Shown: positions 42,844-51,820, numbered from the stretch's first letter. The stretch: 64,000 bases of DNA from CAZTDU01 sp050248795 (GCA_050248795.1 JBFWRS010000012.1:30624-94623), one strand, 5' to 3'. Notes: generated from the sequence alone by a model not told the origin. Made by a program: numbers and translations.

Positions 42844-43770
42844 ATGGCACTGCGCCATTTCCTGCAGTTCAACGACCTCTCCGCCAAGGAGCTGGAGTAC
42901 GTCTACCAGCGCACGCGCTGGATCAAGGACAAGTTCAAGCGCTACAAGCGCTACTGGCCGCTGGCCGACCGCACGCTGGCGATGATTTTCGAGAAGCAGA
43001 GTACGCGCACGCGGCTCTCCTTCGAGGCCGGCATGCACCAGTTGGGCGGCGCGGCGATCTTCCTCAGCACGCGCGATTCCCAACTGGGCCGCGGCGAGCC
43101 GGTGGAGGATGCGGCGCAGGTAATCTCTCGCATGTGCGACATCGTCATGATCCGCACCTTCGAGCAGGACGTGATCAGGCGCTTCGCCGGGCACTCGCGC
43201 GTGCCGGTGATAAACGGCCTGACGAACGAATATCACCCATGCCAGATCCTCGCCGACATCTACACCTACATCGAGCACCGCGGCCCGATCAAGGGCGGGA
43301 CGGTTGCCTGGATCGGCGACTCGAACAACGTCTGCAACACCTGGCTGCAGGCCGCCGAGGTGCTGGACTTCAACGTGCATGTGTCGACACCGCCCGGCTA
43401 CGAGGTGGAACCCGAGCGCGCGGGACTTTACGGCACCGACCACTACGAGGAGTTCAAGGATCCGATGGATGCGGTCAAGGGTGCCGACCTGGTGACCACC
43501 GATGTGTGGACTTCGATGGGCTTCGAGGCCGAGAACGCGGCGAGGAGGAAGGCGTTCGAGGACTGGAAGGTCGACGGCGAGATGATGAAGGCGGCGAAGA
43601 AGAAGGCGATCTTCATGCACTGCCTGCCCGCGCATCGCGGCGAGGAGGTCGACGCCGACGTCATAGACGGCCCGCAGAGCGTGGTCTGGGACGAGGCGGA
43701 AAACCGCCTGCACACCCAGAAGGCGCTGATGGAGTACCTGCTGCTGGGCCGGATGACCCGCCGAAAGTGA
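42844..43770 (+). CDS. argF: Ornithine carbamoyltransferase
   Basis: A 308-residue transcarbamylase making citrulline from ornithine and carbamoyl phosphate. The carbamoyl-phosphate loop STRTR (53-57), HPCQ, the ornithine loop DVWTSMG and HCLPAHRGEEV are all present. ATG 42844 begins ALRHFLQFNDLSAKELE, typical of the family. It lies between argD (same strand) and argG (convergent, 4 bases apart), placing three arginine genes together. Confidence 0.96.
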   Translation: MALRHFLQFNDLSAKELEYVYQRTRWIKDKFKRYKRYWPLADRTLAMIFEKQSTRTRLSFEAGMHQLGGAAIFLSTRDSQLGRGEPVEDAAQVISRMCDIVMIRTFEQDVIRRFAGHSRVPVINGLTNEYHPCQILADIYTYIEHRGPIKGGTVAWIGDSNNVCNTWLQAAEVLDFNVHVSTPPGYEVEPERAGLYGTDHYEEFKDPMDAVKGADLVTTDVWTSMGFEAENAARRKAFEDWKVDGEMMKAAKKKAIFMHCLPAHRGEEVDADVIDGPQSVVWDEAENRLHTQKALMEYLLLGRMTRRK

Positions 43771-43774
43771 AGCC

Positions 43775-45127
43775 TTAGCGCCCCGGCTTCGTCCTGTCGC
43801 CGGCACCAAGCAGCGGCACGCCGCCGGCTTTCGAATCCCCGAGCAGACCCGCCTCGCCGTAGACCCGCAGCTTGTCGCGCGTGTCGATGATGTCCAGGTT
43901 GCGCATCGTGAGCTGGCCGATGCGGTCGCCCGGAGTGAAGAACACTTCCTCGCCCTTCTCCATCGTCAGCCGCTCGGGCTTGTAGGTCAGGTTGGGGCTG
44001 GTCGTGTCGAGGATCGAGTAGTCGTTGCCGCGACGCAGCTCGAGCGTCACCTCGCCGCTGACCGCCTTCGCCACCCAGCGCTGCGCGGTCTCGCGCAGCA
44101 TCATGGTCTGCGGGTCGAACCAGCGCCCCTGGTACAGCAGCCGTCCGAGCCGCCTGCCGTTGTTGCGGTACTGCTCGATGGTGTCCTCGTTGTGGATGCC
44201 GGTGACGAGGCGCTCGTAGGCGACGTGCAGCAGCGCCATGCCGGGCGCCTCGTAAATGCCGCGGCTCTTCGCCTCGATGATGCGGTTCTCGATCTGGTCG
44301 CACATGCCGAGGCCATGCCGCCCGCCGATCGCATTCGCCTCGGTGAACAGCGCGACGGCGTCCGTATAGCTCTGGCCGTTCAGCGCGACCGGCATGCCCT
44401 CGTCGAAGCGCACCGAAACCTTCTCGGCCTTCACCGCCACGTCCTCGCGCCAGAACGCGACGCCCATGATCGGCTTGACGATGGAAAGGCCCTTATCGAG
44501 GAACTCCAGGTCCTTCGCCTCGTGCGTGGCACCGAGGATGTTCGAGTCGGTCGAGTACGCCTTCTCCGCGCTCATCCTGTAGTCGAACCCCGCGGCGGCC
44601 ATGTACGCGGACATCTCCTTCCTGCCGCCGAGCTCGTCGATGAAGCGCTGGTCGAGCCAGGGCTTGTAGATCCTGAGCGATGGATTGGCGAGCAGGCCGT
44701 AGCGGTAGAAGCGCTCGATGTCGTTGCCCTTGTAGGTGCTGCCGTCGCTCCAGATGCCTACGCCGTCCTCGCGCATGGCGACGACGAGCATCGTGCCGGT
44801 AACCGCGCGGCCGAGCGGCGTGGTGTTGAAGTACGTCGCGCCGCCGGTGGAAATGTGGAACGCGCCGCACTGGATCGCGGCGATGCCCTCGGCAACGAGC
44901 TGGGGACGGCACTCGACGAGGCGCGCGCGTTCTGCGCCATAGGCCAGCGCCTTCCTCGGGATCTCCTCGTAGTCGGACTCGTCGGGCTGGCCGAGATTCG
45001 CGGTATACGCATACGGGATCGCGCCCTTCGCGCGCATCCAGTGCACCGCGGCGCTGGTATCAAGCCCGCCGGAGAATGCAATGCCGACCTTCTCGCCTGC
45101 GGGGAGCGTGCTGAGAATCGTCGTCAC
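43775..45127 (-). CDS. argG: Argininosuccinate synthase
   Basis: A 450-residue enzyme of the E. coli-like (type 2, about 447 residues) branch, ligating citrulline and aspartate. The ATP pyrophosphatase loop is AFSGGLDTSAA, followed by AYTANLGQPDE and GNDIERFYRYG. I chose GTG 45127, which gives VTTILSTLPAGEKVGIAFSG matching E. coli MTTILKHLP, and which has a CAGGAGCG ribosome-binding site 8-9 bases upstream; the upstream ATG at 45220 adds an unrelated 31 residues. It is convergent with argF and divergent from the next gene. Confidence 0.95.
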   Translation of the reverse strand: MTTILSTLPAGEKVGIAFSGGLDTSAAVHWMRAKGAIPYAYTANLGQPDESDYEEIPRKALAYGAERARLVECRPQLVAEGIAAIQCGAFHISTGGATYFNTTPLGRAVTGTMLVVAMREDGVGIWSDGSTYKGNDIERFYRYGLLANPSLRIYKPWLDQRFIDELGGRKEMSAYMAAAGFDYRMSAEKAYSTDSNILGATHEAKDLEFLDKGLSIVKPIMGVAFWREDVAVKAEKVSVRFDEGMPVALNGQSYTDAVALFTEANAIGGRHGLGMCDQIENRIIEAKSRGIYEAPGMALLHVAYERLVTGIHNEDTIEQYRNNGRRLGRLLYQGRWFDPQTMMLRETAQRWVAKAVSGEVTLELRRGNDYSILDTTSPNLTYKPERLTMEKGEEVFFTPGDRIGQLTMRNLDIIDTRDKLRVYGEAGLLGDSKAGGVPLLGAGDRTKPGR

Positions 45128-45180
45128 TGCCGGCGCTCCTGAAAAGCCGTGATGATACGTGATCCTGCGACGGGGATAGA

Positions 45181-45858
45181 ATGCACGCCATGCGCACCCT
45201 GACGATGGGAATTGCCGCAATACTGGCCGCCGTCTCGATGCAAGCCACCGCGACGCCCTTCACCGTGTCGATCGGCGGCGAGCGCGTGGTGATGAGCGCG
45301 ATCCCCGGCATGACCGACGCGCTGCCCTCGGGCTCGCCCCGGCTGCTGGAGCTTGCCGAGTCGCTGACCTCCGCGTCCAACCGCATCCTGCTGTTCGCAC
45401 TCACCGATGCGGACATGCGCCGCTTTACGCTGGGCGAACAGGCCGAACTGAAGCGCTACATGCTCGCGGTGACGCCCGGGTACCTCGAGCACGAGCGCGT
45501 CAGCGCCGCGCAGTTCAAGGTCCTGATCGACGACGCGCAACGCGACAGCGGCGTCCCGGGCGAGATCGCCGATTACCGCAAATACCTGGAGGATCGCCCG
45601 CAGAACCGCATCAGCGCGCTGGCGCAGCTCGCAAGCGCCGATGACACCTACAGCGTGCTGCTCGGCATCCGGGTGTCGGAAGGCGGCTGGCTGGAGAAGC
45701 CGCAGTACCTGATCTCGTCCAACACCCTGATGCTGGTGCGCAACAAGGCGCTCAGCCTGTCAATCTACTCGACCTACGATACGCCGCAGGACGTCGAGTG
45801 GATCCGCTTCGCAACCGGGCGCTGGATCGAGACCCTGAAAAAGCTGAACAGCCGCTAG
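45181..45858 (+). CDS. Exported protein of unknown function
   Basis: A 225-residue protein I do not recognise. The N-terminus MRTLTMGIAAILAAVSMQATA is a convincing Sec signal peptide cut after ATA, so the mature protein should be periplasmic or outer-membrane associated. The mature part is mixed alpha/beta without cysteines, ending QDVEWIRFATGRWIETLKKL. ATG 45181 and ATG 45190 are both possible starts; the second begins the signal peptide directly, while GGGGATA sits closer to the first. It is divergent from argG and overlaps the convergent tctC-like gene by CTAG. Confidence 0.7.
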   Translation: MHAMRTLTMGIAAILAAVSMQATATPFTVSIGGERVVMSAIPGMTDALPSGSPRLLELAESLTSASNRILLFALTDADMRRFTLGEQAELKRYMLAVTPGYLEHERVSAAQFKVLIDDAQRDSGVPGEIADYRKYLEDRPQNRISALAQLASADDTYSVLLGIRVSEGGWLEKPQYLISSNTLMLVRNKALSLSIYSTYDTPQDVEWIRFATGRWIETLKKLNSR

Positions 45859-46814
45859 TCGAGCTTGATGTTTGCCGCTGCGACCGCCTTGGCGAACATC
45901 TCGCGCTGGTCCTTCCAGAACACCGCGAACTGCTCCTGAGTCATCGGCGCCGGCGTCATCGAGCGCGAGCGCAGCTGCTCCTGCACGTCCGGCGAGTTGA
46001 GCGCCTTCACCATCTCGGCATTCAGCTTCGCCTGGATGGGCTTGGGCGTGGCCGAGGGCGCGAACATCGCGAACCATGCCACCACCTCGAAGCCGGGAAG
46101 GCCGGACTCCTGGAGCGTCGGCACGTCGGGCAGCAGCGGCTGGCGTTCTTTCGACGTCACCGCGAGCGCCTTCAGCCTGCCGCCCTTGATGTGCGAGATC
46201 GCCGCGCTGAGGTTTTCGAACAGGATCTGCACCTGGCCGCCGATCACCGAGGTCGTCGCCGGGGCGCTGCCCTTGAACGGCACGTGCAGCAGGTCGATGC
46301 CGGCCGCCTGCTTGAAGATCTCGCCCGACAGGTGGATCGAGGTTCCGGTGCCGGCGGATGCGAATGCCAGCTTGCCGGGATTTTTCTTCGCGAACGCGAT
46401 CAGTTCCTTGACGTTATTGGACGGATCGGACGGATTCACCGCCAGCACGTTCGCCACCTTGGCGATCGGCGTCAGCGGGGCGAAATCGCGCGCCACGTCG
46501 TACTTGAGGTTCTTGAACAGCGCCGGGTTGATCGAGTGCGTGGAGCTCGGCCCCAGGCAGAGCGTGTAGCCGTCCGGCGCGGCCTTGGCAGCGTACTCGG
46601 TGCCGATGTGTCCGTTGGCGCCGGGCTTCGTTTCGAGTACGTACTTCCAGCCGGTGTTCTCGCTCACCTTCTGCATCAGCAGGCGGCCGACGAAATCGGA
46701 CGTGCCGCCAGGGGCGAACGCGCTGATGATGGTGATCGGCTTGGTCGGGTACTCCTGCGACCACACCGGAGCTGCAACGGCCATCGCGGCCGCAAGGACT
46801 ACTACGCGTTTCAT
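45855..46814 (-). CDS. Tripartite tricarboxylate transporter (Bug/TctC) substrate-binding protein
   Basis: A 319-residue periplasmic receptor of the Bug family, abundant in Burkholderiales. The signal peptide ends PVWS (about residue 19). Family marks are the start YPTKPITIISAFAPGGTSD, the carboxylate-binding loops ETKPGANGHIGTEY and ASAGTGTSIHLSGE, and PDVPTLQESGLPGFEV. A GAGGAG ribosome-binding site precedes the ATG. No TctA/TctB membrane genes are in the window, so the receptor may share a permease encoded elsewhere. Divergence from an acyl-CoA synthetase gene suggests an organic acid ligand (inference). Confidence 0.92.
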   Translation of the reverse strand: MKRVVVLAAAMAVAAPVWSQEYPTKPITIISAFAPGGTSDFVGRLLMQKVSENTGWKYVLETKPGANGHIGTEYAAKAAPDGYTLCLGPSSTHSINPALFKNLKYDVARDFAPLTPIAKVANVLAVNPSDPSNNVKELIAFAKKNPGKLAFASAGTGTSIHLSGEIFKQAAGIDLLHVPFKGSAPATTSVIGGQVQILFENLSAAISHIKGGRLKALAVTSKERQPLLPDVPTLQESGLPGFEVVAWFAMFAPSATPKPIQAKLNAEMVKALNSPDVQEQLRSRSMTPAPMTQEQFAVFWKDQREMFAKAVAAANIKLD

Positions 46815-46836
46815 CGAATTCTCCTCAAAACTCAGG

Positions 46837-46934
46837 TTGACAGACCACTGGCCGGATTCTTACCCTGCCTGCGGTTCCAGTTTGGAACACATCCCAACAG
46901 TATGCAATTCACAACCAACGGGTTTGCAATTCCC
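46837..46934. promoter_or_regulatory. Divergent control region with inverted and direct repeats
   Basis: The 120-base gap between the Bug receptor and the acyl-CoA synthetase has a plus-strand TTGACA (46837-46842), a perfect inverted repeat GTTCCA-gtt-TGGAAC (46873-46887), and two copies of TGCAATTC (46903-46910 and 46925-46932) whose starts are 22 bases apart, about two helical turns. These look like operator half-sites for a regulator of the pair, but no regulator gene is adjacent. Confidence 0.4.
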
Positions 46935-49052
46935 ATGCCACGCCTGGACGCCCTGCTGCAGCCGCGTTCTATCGCCGTCATAGGCGCATCGCCGCGAGAG
47001 AACACGCTGGGCAACAACGTCGTCGTGAACCTCCGGCGCTACGGCTACGCCGGCAGCATCCTGCCGGTGCATCCTAGCGCGCCCGAGGTCGCGGGGCTGC
47101 CGGCGTTTCGCTCTGCCGCAGTGCTGCCGGAGGCGCCGGACTGCGCGGTTCTCGCGGTCTCCGCCGACAAGGTGCTCGCCTCGCTCGAGGAGGGCGTGGC
47201 GCACGGCCTGAAGGCGGCAGTGATCTTTGCCAGCGGCTTTGCCGAGCTCGGCGACGAAGGCAGGGCCCGGCAACGCGAGCTGCAGGATTTCTGCGCGCGC
47301 ACCGGGCTGCTGGTCTGCGGCCCGAACTGCCTGGGCCTGGTGAACGTGCACCAACGCGTGGCGCTGTACAGCTCGGGAATCCCCGAAACGATGCGCGATG
47401 GCGGCCTTGCCGTGGTGTCGCATTCTGGTTCGGCCTGCATCGCGCTCTCGACGCTCGGCCGTTTCGGCATGTCGTACATGATTTCGGTCGGGAATGCCGC
47501 AGTCCTGGACATGGCGGACTACCTCGGCTTCCTCGCCGATGACGCCAACACCCGGGTGGTCGCGCTGTTCATGGAGACGCTGCGCGATCCGGACGCATTC
47601 GCGGCGGGCGTCGAGGCGGTGCACCGCGCGGGCAAGCAGGTAGTCGTGCTCAAGGTCGGGAGGTCGGCGAAGGGCGCCGCGGCGTCCGCCGCGCACACCG
47701 GCTCGCTGGCCGGCAACTGGGACGCCTACGAGGCCTACTTTCGCCGCCATGGCGTGATCTCGGTCGACGATTTCGACGAGATGTGCGAAAGCATAGAACT
47801 CGGCCTCAAGCTCGCGCGCATGCCGCGCGGCGACGGCGTCGCCGTGATCGCGGTCAGCGGTGGCGAGACCTCGCTGGTGGCCGACATCGCCGATCGAGCC
47901 GGCGTGCGGCTGCCGGACCTCGCGCCGGATACCGTCCGGCAACTGAAGGGCGTGCTTCCCGCCTTCGGCAGCGTCGGCAATCCGCTGGACACCACCGATC
48001 GCGGCGTCTACGACTCGCAGAACGTCTACGCCGGCGCGATCCGCGCGCTTGCGACCGACCCGGCGATCTCGATGATCGCGGTGGTGCAGGACTGCTCGCC
48101 GGGCCTGTCGACGCGCGGCGCGAACAACTACCGCCGCATCGCGCAGACCGTCGCCGACGCCTCGCGCGAAGTCGACCTGCCGATAGCCTTCTTCAATACC
48201 ACCGCCGGCGGGCTGCATCCGCACGTGGTCGAGCCCTTCGCCGGCACGCAGGTGGCGGTCATGCAGGGCGCGCGCGCGAGCCTGCTTGCCATCCGCAGGC
48301 TTATCGAGCACGCAGCGTTCGCGCCCGCGCCGATGGCCGCTGCCATCCCGCCGCAGGAAATCTGGCTCGAGCGCCTGCGGCAGGGCGCGGCGCTCACCGA
48401 GCGCGAATCCAAGCAGTTCCTCGCGGCCCACGGCATTGCCGTGACGCGCGAATTGCCCGCGCGCGACGCAGACGAAGCCGCAGCGGCCGCGGCAAGCATC
48501 GGCTATCCGGTGGTGATGAAGGTCGAATCGGCCGACATCCCGCACAAGACCGAGGCCGGCGGCGTGCGCATCGGCATTTCCGACGAAGCCGCGGCCAGAC
48601 GGGCATGGGCCGAGATCATCGCCTCGGCGCGCAGGTACGCGCCTGCAGCCCGCATCGATGGCGTCGTCGTGCAGGAATGCATCAGCGGCGGCGTCGAGAC
48701 CATCGCCGGACTGTCGCGCCAGGAGCCATTCGGCATGGGCGTGGTGTTCGGTGCCGGTGGCGTCCTGGTCGAGCTGCTCAAGGACGCCGCGCTTGCGCTG
48801 GCGCCGTTCGGTGTCGACGAGGCCCGTGCCCTGATCGACCGCACGCGCGCGGGCAGGCTGGTCGGCGGCTATCGCGGCGGCAAGGCGGGAGACGTCGCGG
48901 CGCTCGCCGGCCTGCTGGCGCAGCTCTCGGCAATCGGCACGACATACGCGGAGCACTTGGAAGCCGTGGACCTCAATCCGGTCAGCGTGCTGCCGCAAGG
49001 ACAAGGCGTGCGCGTGCTGGACGCGCTCGTGATTCCCCGCAAGAACACCTAG
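46935..49052 (+). CDS. ADP-forming acyl-CoA (acetate-CoA ligase) synthetase family protein
   Basis: A 705-residue NDP-forming acyl-CoA synthetase. Order: CoA-binding domain (1-130, with PRSIAVIGASPRENTLGN), succinyl-CoA-ligase-like domains with the phosphohistidine in AAHTGSLAG (His254), and a C-terminal ATP-grasp domain (about 475-700, with GYPVVMKVESADIPHKTEAGG). It links acid activation to CoA with ATP; members act on acetate, aryl acids or dicarboxylates, and the substrate is not determined here. ATG 46935 gives the usual MPRLDALLQPRSIAV; ATG 46902 would add 11 residues and span the upstream direct repeat. An enoyl-CoA hydratase-like gene follows 24 bases later. Confidence 0.9.
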   Translation: MPRLDALLQPRSIAVIGASPRENTLGNNVVVNLRRYGYAGSILPVHPSAPEVAGLPAFRSAAVLPEAPDCAVLAVSADKVLASLEEGVAHGLKAAVIFASGFAELGDEGRARQRELQDFCARTGLLVCGPNCLGLVNVHQRVALYSSGIPETMRDGGLAVVSHSGSACIALSTLGRFGMSYMISVGNAAVLDMADYLGFLADDANTRVVALFMETLRDPDAFAAGVEAVHRAGKQVVVLKVGRSAKGAAASAAHTGSLAGNWDAYEAYFRRHGVISVDDFDEMCESIELGLKLARMPRGDGVAVIAVSGGETSLVADIADRAGVRLPDLAPDTVRQLKGVLPAFGSVGNPLDTTDRGVYDSQNVYAGAIRALATDPAISMIAVVQDCSPGLSTRGANNYRRIAQTVADASREVDLPIAFFNTTAGGLHPHVVEPFAGTQVAVMQGARASLLAIRRLIEHAAFAPAPMAAAIPPQEIWLERLRQGAALTERESKQFLAAHGIAVTRELPARDADEAAAAAASIGYPVVMKVESADIPHKTEAGGVRIGISDEAAARRAWAEIIASARRYAPAARIDGVVVQECISGGVETIAGLSRQEPFGMGVVFGAGGVLVELLKDAALALAPFGVDEARALIDRTRAGRLVGGYRGGKAGDVAALAGLLAQLSAIGTTYAEHLEAVDLNPVSVLPQGQGVRVLDALVIPRKNT

Positions 49053-49076
49053 GCACTCAACTTCGGAAGGATTTCC

Positions 49077-49880
49077 ATGGCGTACGACACCATCAAACTC
49101 GAGCGCGACGGCGCGCTTGCCATCATTACGCTGAACCGGCCCGAGAAGATGAACTCGCTGTCGGACCCGCTGCTGGCCGAGTTCCGCGCGGCCATGGACG
49201 CGTGCGACAAGGACGAATCCGTGCGTGCGGTGATCGTCACCGGGTCTGGCAAGGCCTTCAGCGCCGGGTTCGACATCACGCCCAAGGAAAAGCCCCGCAG
49301 CACGGTGCAGGACTGGCGCGACCACGCCAAGGACGGCAATGAGACCTGGCTGCGGGTCTGGCGCTCGCGCCTGCCGGTGGTGGCCGCGGTGAACGGCTAC
49401 TGCCTTGGCGGCGGCTGCGACCTGTCGATGACCTGCGACTACACCGTCGCCGCTGACACTGCGCAATTCGGCGAGCCCGAGATCGAGTTCTCCTCCGCCC
49501 CCCCGTTCCTCATCATGCCCTGGGTGATCGGCATGAAGCACACCAAGGAGCTGTTGCTGCTCGGCGAGCGCGTCAGCGCGGCGGAAGCGCTGCGCATGGG
49601 CCTCGTCAACCGCGTGGTCCCCGCGGACCAGTTGATGGCGGAGGCGAAAAAGGTGGCGCTGCGCATGGCGCGGCTGCCGGCGATCGCGATGAAGCAGAAC
49701 AAGGAAGCGATCAATCGCGCCTACGACATGCGCGGGCTGATGGCCAACATCGACTACGGCCAGGAGATGTTCTGCCTCACGTCGATGGCGCAGTCCCCCG
49801 AAGGCATGGAGTTCCGCAAGATCGCGCGCGAGCAGGGCCTGAAGGCGGCGATCCGCTGGCGCGACGAGCGCTTCAAGTAA
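49077..49880 (+). CDS. Enoyl-CoA hydratase/isomerase family protein
   Basis: A 267-residue crotonase-fold protein. The oxyanion-hole segments are SAGFDI and NGYCLGGGCDLSM, and CoA-binding residues flank them. The two catalytic glutamates of rat mitochondrial enoyl-CoA hydratase fall in GGCELAM and QPEILLG; here the first position is Asp (GGCDLSM) and the second Glu is kept (GEPEIEF). It could therefore be a hydratase with altered activity, an isomerase or another crotonase. Lying directly after the acyl-CoA synthetase, it probably works on the CoA ester that enzyme makes (inference). Confidence 0.88.
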   Translation: MAYDTIKLERDGALAIITLNRPEKMNSLSDPLLAEFRAAMDACDKDESVRAVIVTGSGKAFSAGFDITPKEKPRSTVQDWRDHAKDGNETWLRVWRSRLPVVAAVNGYCLGGGCDLSMTCDYTVAADTAQFGEPEIEFSSAPPFLIMPWVIGMKHTKELLLLGERVSAAEALRMGLVNRVVPADQLMAEAKKVALRMARLPAIAMKQNKEAINRAYDMRGLMANIDYGQEMFCLTSMAQSPEGMEFRKIAREQGLKAAIRWRDERFK

Positions 49881-49942
49881 GCAGCAAGGTGGGGTTGCGC
49901 GTCGGCGCGTAAAATGGCGCTTTAGCGATCGCGAGCGCCGTC

Positions 49943-50428
49943 ATGCCATCTTTCGATATCGTCAGCGAGGTCGACAAGCAGGAAGTCAGGAATGCGGTCG
50001 AGCAGACCAACAAGGAGATCCAGAACCGCTTCGATTTCAAGGGCTCAGACGCCCGCATCGAGCAGGCGGAGCTGGTGCTCACCGTCTACGCGGACGACGA
50101 GTTCAAGCTCGGGCAGGTAATGGACGTGCTGCGTGCGCGCATGGCCAAGCGCAACGTCGACACGCGCTCGCTGGACGCGGGTGCCGTCGAGAAGATCTGC
50201 GGCGACAAGGTGAAGCGCAGCGTCACCGTCAGGACCGGGGTGCCGCAGGACAAGGGCAAGGCCATCGTCAAGCTGGTAAAGGAATCCAGGATGAAGGTGC
50301 AGGCGTCGATCCAGGGTGACGCGGTGCGCATCTCGGGCGGCAAGAAGGACGACCTGCAGGCGGCGATCCAGCTGGTGAAGGGCGCGGTCACCGACCTGCC
50401 GCTGCAGTTCACCAACTTCCGCGACTAG
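49943..50428 (+). CDS. YajQ-family nucleotide-binding protein
   Basis: A 161-residue YajQ/UPF0234 protein with the invariant start MPSFDIVSEVDKQEVRNAVE, then RFDFKGSDARIE, and the end LPLQFTNFRD. It has two ferredoxin-like halves. In Xanthomonas a homologue binds cyclic di-GMP and acts through a transcription factor; whether that holds here is unknown. It is monocistronic and convergent with the amidotransferase gene, sharing CTAG. Confidence 0.93.
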   Translation: MPSFDIVSEVDKQEVRNAVEQTNKEIQNRFDFKGSDARIEQAELVLTVYADDEFKLGQVMDVLRARMAKRNVDTRSLDAGAVEKICGDKVKRSVTVRTGVPQDKGKAIVKLVKESRMKVQASIQGDAVRISGGKKDDLQAAIQLVKGAVTDLPLQFTNFRD

Positions 50429-51135
50429 TCCGCCGACAGGCCTCGCACCCAGCGGTCGTAGACCCGGTCGGCGACCTTGTGCAGGCGCTCCAGGCGCCGT
50501 GCCAGTTCGCGCGCGATGTCGTCGGGTCGCTGCACGCCGGGCGAGGCCGCCGATTCCCGGATCTCGTCTGCGCCTCCGCTGCACCAGTCTGCGACCAGCG
50601 CCTCGGTCATCTCGACGTGGCACTGCAGGCCGAGGTGCTTGCCGAGGGCGAAGCCCTGGTTCGAGCAATGCGCGCCGGACAGCACGCGCGTGGCGCCCGG
50701 CGGGATGGTGAAGGTTTCGCCATGCCAGTGAAAGGTCTCGAATGCGGCAAGCTCGCCGAACCAGTCGCGCGCCACCGCGTTGTCCTGCACCGTGACCTCG
50801 CCCCAGCCGATCTCCTTCACCGGGTTGGGGCCCACGCTGCCGCCGAAGGCCTTCGAGATCAGCTGGCCGCCGAGGCAGTGCCCGAGTGTCGGCACGTCCT
50901 TGCGCACCGCGTCGCGGATCAGTTCGAGCACCGGCGCGATCCACGGCAGGGGGTCGTTCACGCTCATCGGCCCACCCATGAATGCCAGCCCCGAATAGGC
51001 GCGCGCGTCGCCCGGCACCGGCATGCCGGCGTCGAGCGGGACGATCAGCGATGGAATTGCATGAGCTTCCAGGTACGTGGCAAAGTAGCCCGGTCCTTCT
51101 GACGGCGCGGAGCGGAATATGGCGACAGGCTTCAT
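50425..51135 (-). CDS. Class I glutamine amidotransferase-like protein
   Basis: A 236-residue stand-alone class I amidotransferase (GMP-synthase-like glutaminase). The nucleophile is Cys87 in LGHCLGGQL, and the His/Glu pair lies in LQCHVEM (His173, Glu175). GGPMSVND and FHWHGETF are typical of this family of free-standing proteins. The natural acceptor is unknown, and some homologues act as gamma-glutamyl hydrolases. ATG 51135 gives VAIFRSAPSEGPGYF, the family start; the frame extends upstream without similarity. The 5' end overlaps the divergent protease gene if that begins at 51119. Confidence 0.88.
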   Translation of the reverse strand: MKPVAIFRSAPSEGPGYFATYLEAHAIPSLIVPLDAGMPVPGDARAYSGLAFMGGPMSVNDPLPWIAPVLELIRDAVRKDVPTLGHCLGGQLISKAFGGSVGPNPVKEIGWGEVTVQDNAVARDWFGELAAFETFHWHGETFTIPPGATRVLSGAHCSNQGFALGKHLGLQCHVEMTEALVADWCSGGADEIRESAASPGVQRPDDIARELARRLERLHKVADRVYDRWVRGLSAD

Positions 51136-51148
51136 CGGCCGGCATTCT

Positions 51149-51772
51149 ATGGCGGTTCTGCTTGCCGTGTTCGCCGGCTGCGCCGCTGCGGCCGACATCG
51201 CCCTTGTGGGCGTGATCGGCGACAAGGCTGCGGTGCTCTCGATCGACGGCGGCGCCCCGAAGACGATCCGCGTCGGCCGGAGCTTTTCCGGCATCTCGGT
51301 TCTCGCCGTGGAAGGTGACCGCGCCACGCTGCTGATCGACGGCAAGCGCCGCATACTCGTGCGCGGGCAGCATGCGGCCAGCGGCGGCGGCGTGACGTCT
51401 GACAGGCAGCGCGTCACCCTGGTCGCCGACGCGCGCGGGCACTTCGTCACCGATGGCGCGATCAACGGCGGCAGCATGCGCTTCCTCGTCGACACCGGGG
51501 CGACCGCGATCGCGATTCCCGCCGCCGACGCGCTGCGCCTGGGCATCGATTATCGCAAGGGCGGGCGCGTGACGATCTCCACCGCCAACGGACAGGCGCA
51601 GGCCTATCTGGTGAAGTTCGATACCGTGCGCGTGGGCGAGATCGAGCTCGCCAACGTCGACGGCATGGTGGTCGAGCGGGGCCTGTCGATCGCGCTGCTC
51701 GGCATGAGTTTCCTCAACCGCGTCGAGATGCAGCGCGACAGCCATGCAATGACGCTAATCCGGCGGTTCTAG
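51149..51772 (+). CDS. Retropepsin-like aspartic protease (TIGR02281-type), exported
   Basis: A 207-residue single-domain aspartic protease. Catalytic Asp115 is in FLVDTGATAIAI, and the family end LLGMSFLNRVEM is present; such enzymes work as homodimers like retroviral proteases. The N-terminus MAVLLAVFAGCAAAAD is hydrophobic and could be a Sec signal or, with Cys11, a poor lipobox. ATG 51149 begins this signal directly; ATG 51119 would add 10 residues and overlap the divergent amidotransferase start. The stop codon lies inside the first unit of a 27-base tandem repeat. Confidence 0.82.
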   Translation: MAVLLAVFAGCAAAADIALVGVIGDKAAVLSIDGGAPKTIRVGRSFSGISVLAVEGDRATLLIDGKRRILVRGQHAASGGGVTSDRQRVTLVADARGHFVTDGAINGGSMRFLVDTGATAIAIPAADALRLGIDYRKGGRVTISTANGQAQAYLVKFDTVRVGEIELANVDGMVVERGLSIALLGMSFLNRVEMQRDSHAMTLIRRF

Positions 51773-51814
51773 GCCGGATCCAGTCGGCGGCGGTTCTAGG
51801 CCGGTCCAAGTCGG
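51761..51814. repeat. 27-base tandem duplication across the protease stop codon
   Basis: Two adjacent units, 51761-51787 and 51788-51814, each begin CGGCGGTTCTAGGCCGG and end AGTCGG, with small differences between (ATCC against TCCA). A third partial start CGGCGG-CTAG follows into the pcm stop. Each unit contains TAG, so extra copies do not change the protease product. Confidence 0.85.
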
Positions 51815-51820
51815 CGGCGG

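Noticed and set aside
46860..49541. Antisense open frame of almost 900 codons opposite the acyl-CoA synthetase
   Set aside because: Same GC-driven shadow effect. The composition (Arg, His, Gly, Ala) is not that of a folded protein family, and the sense frame has clear motifs.
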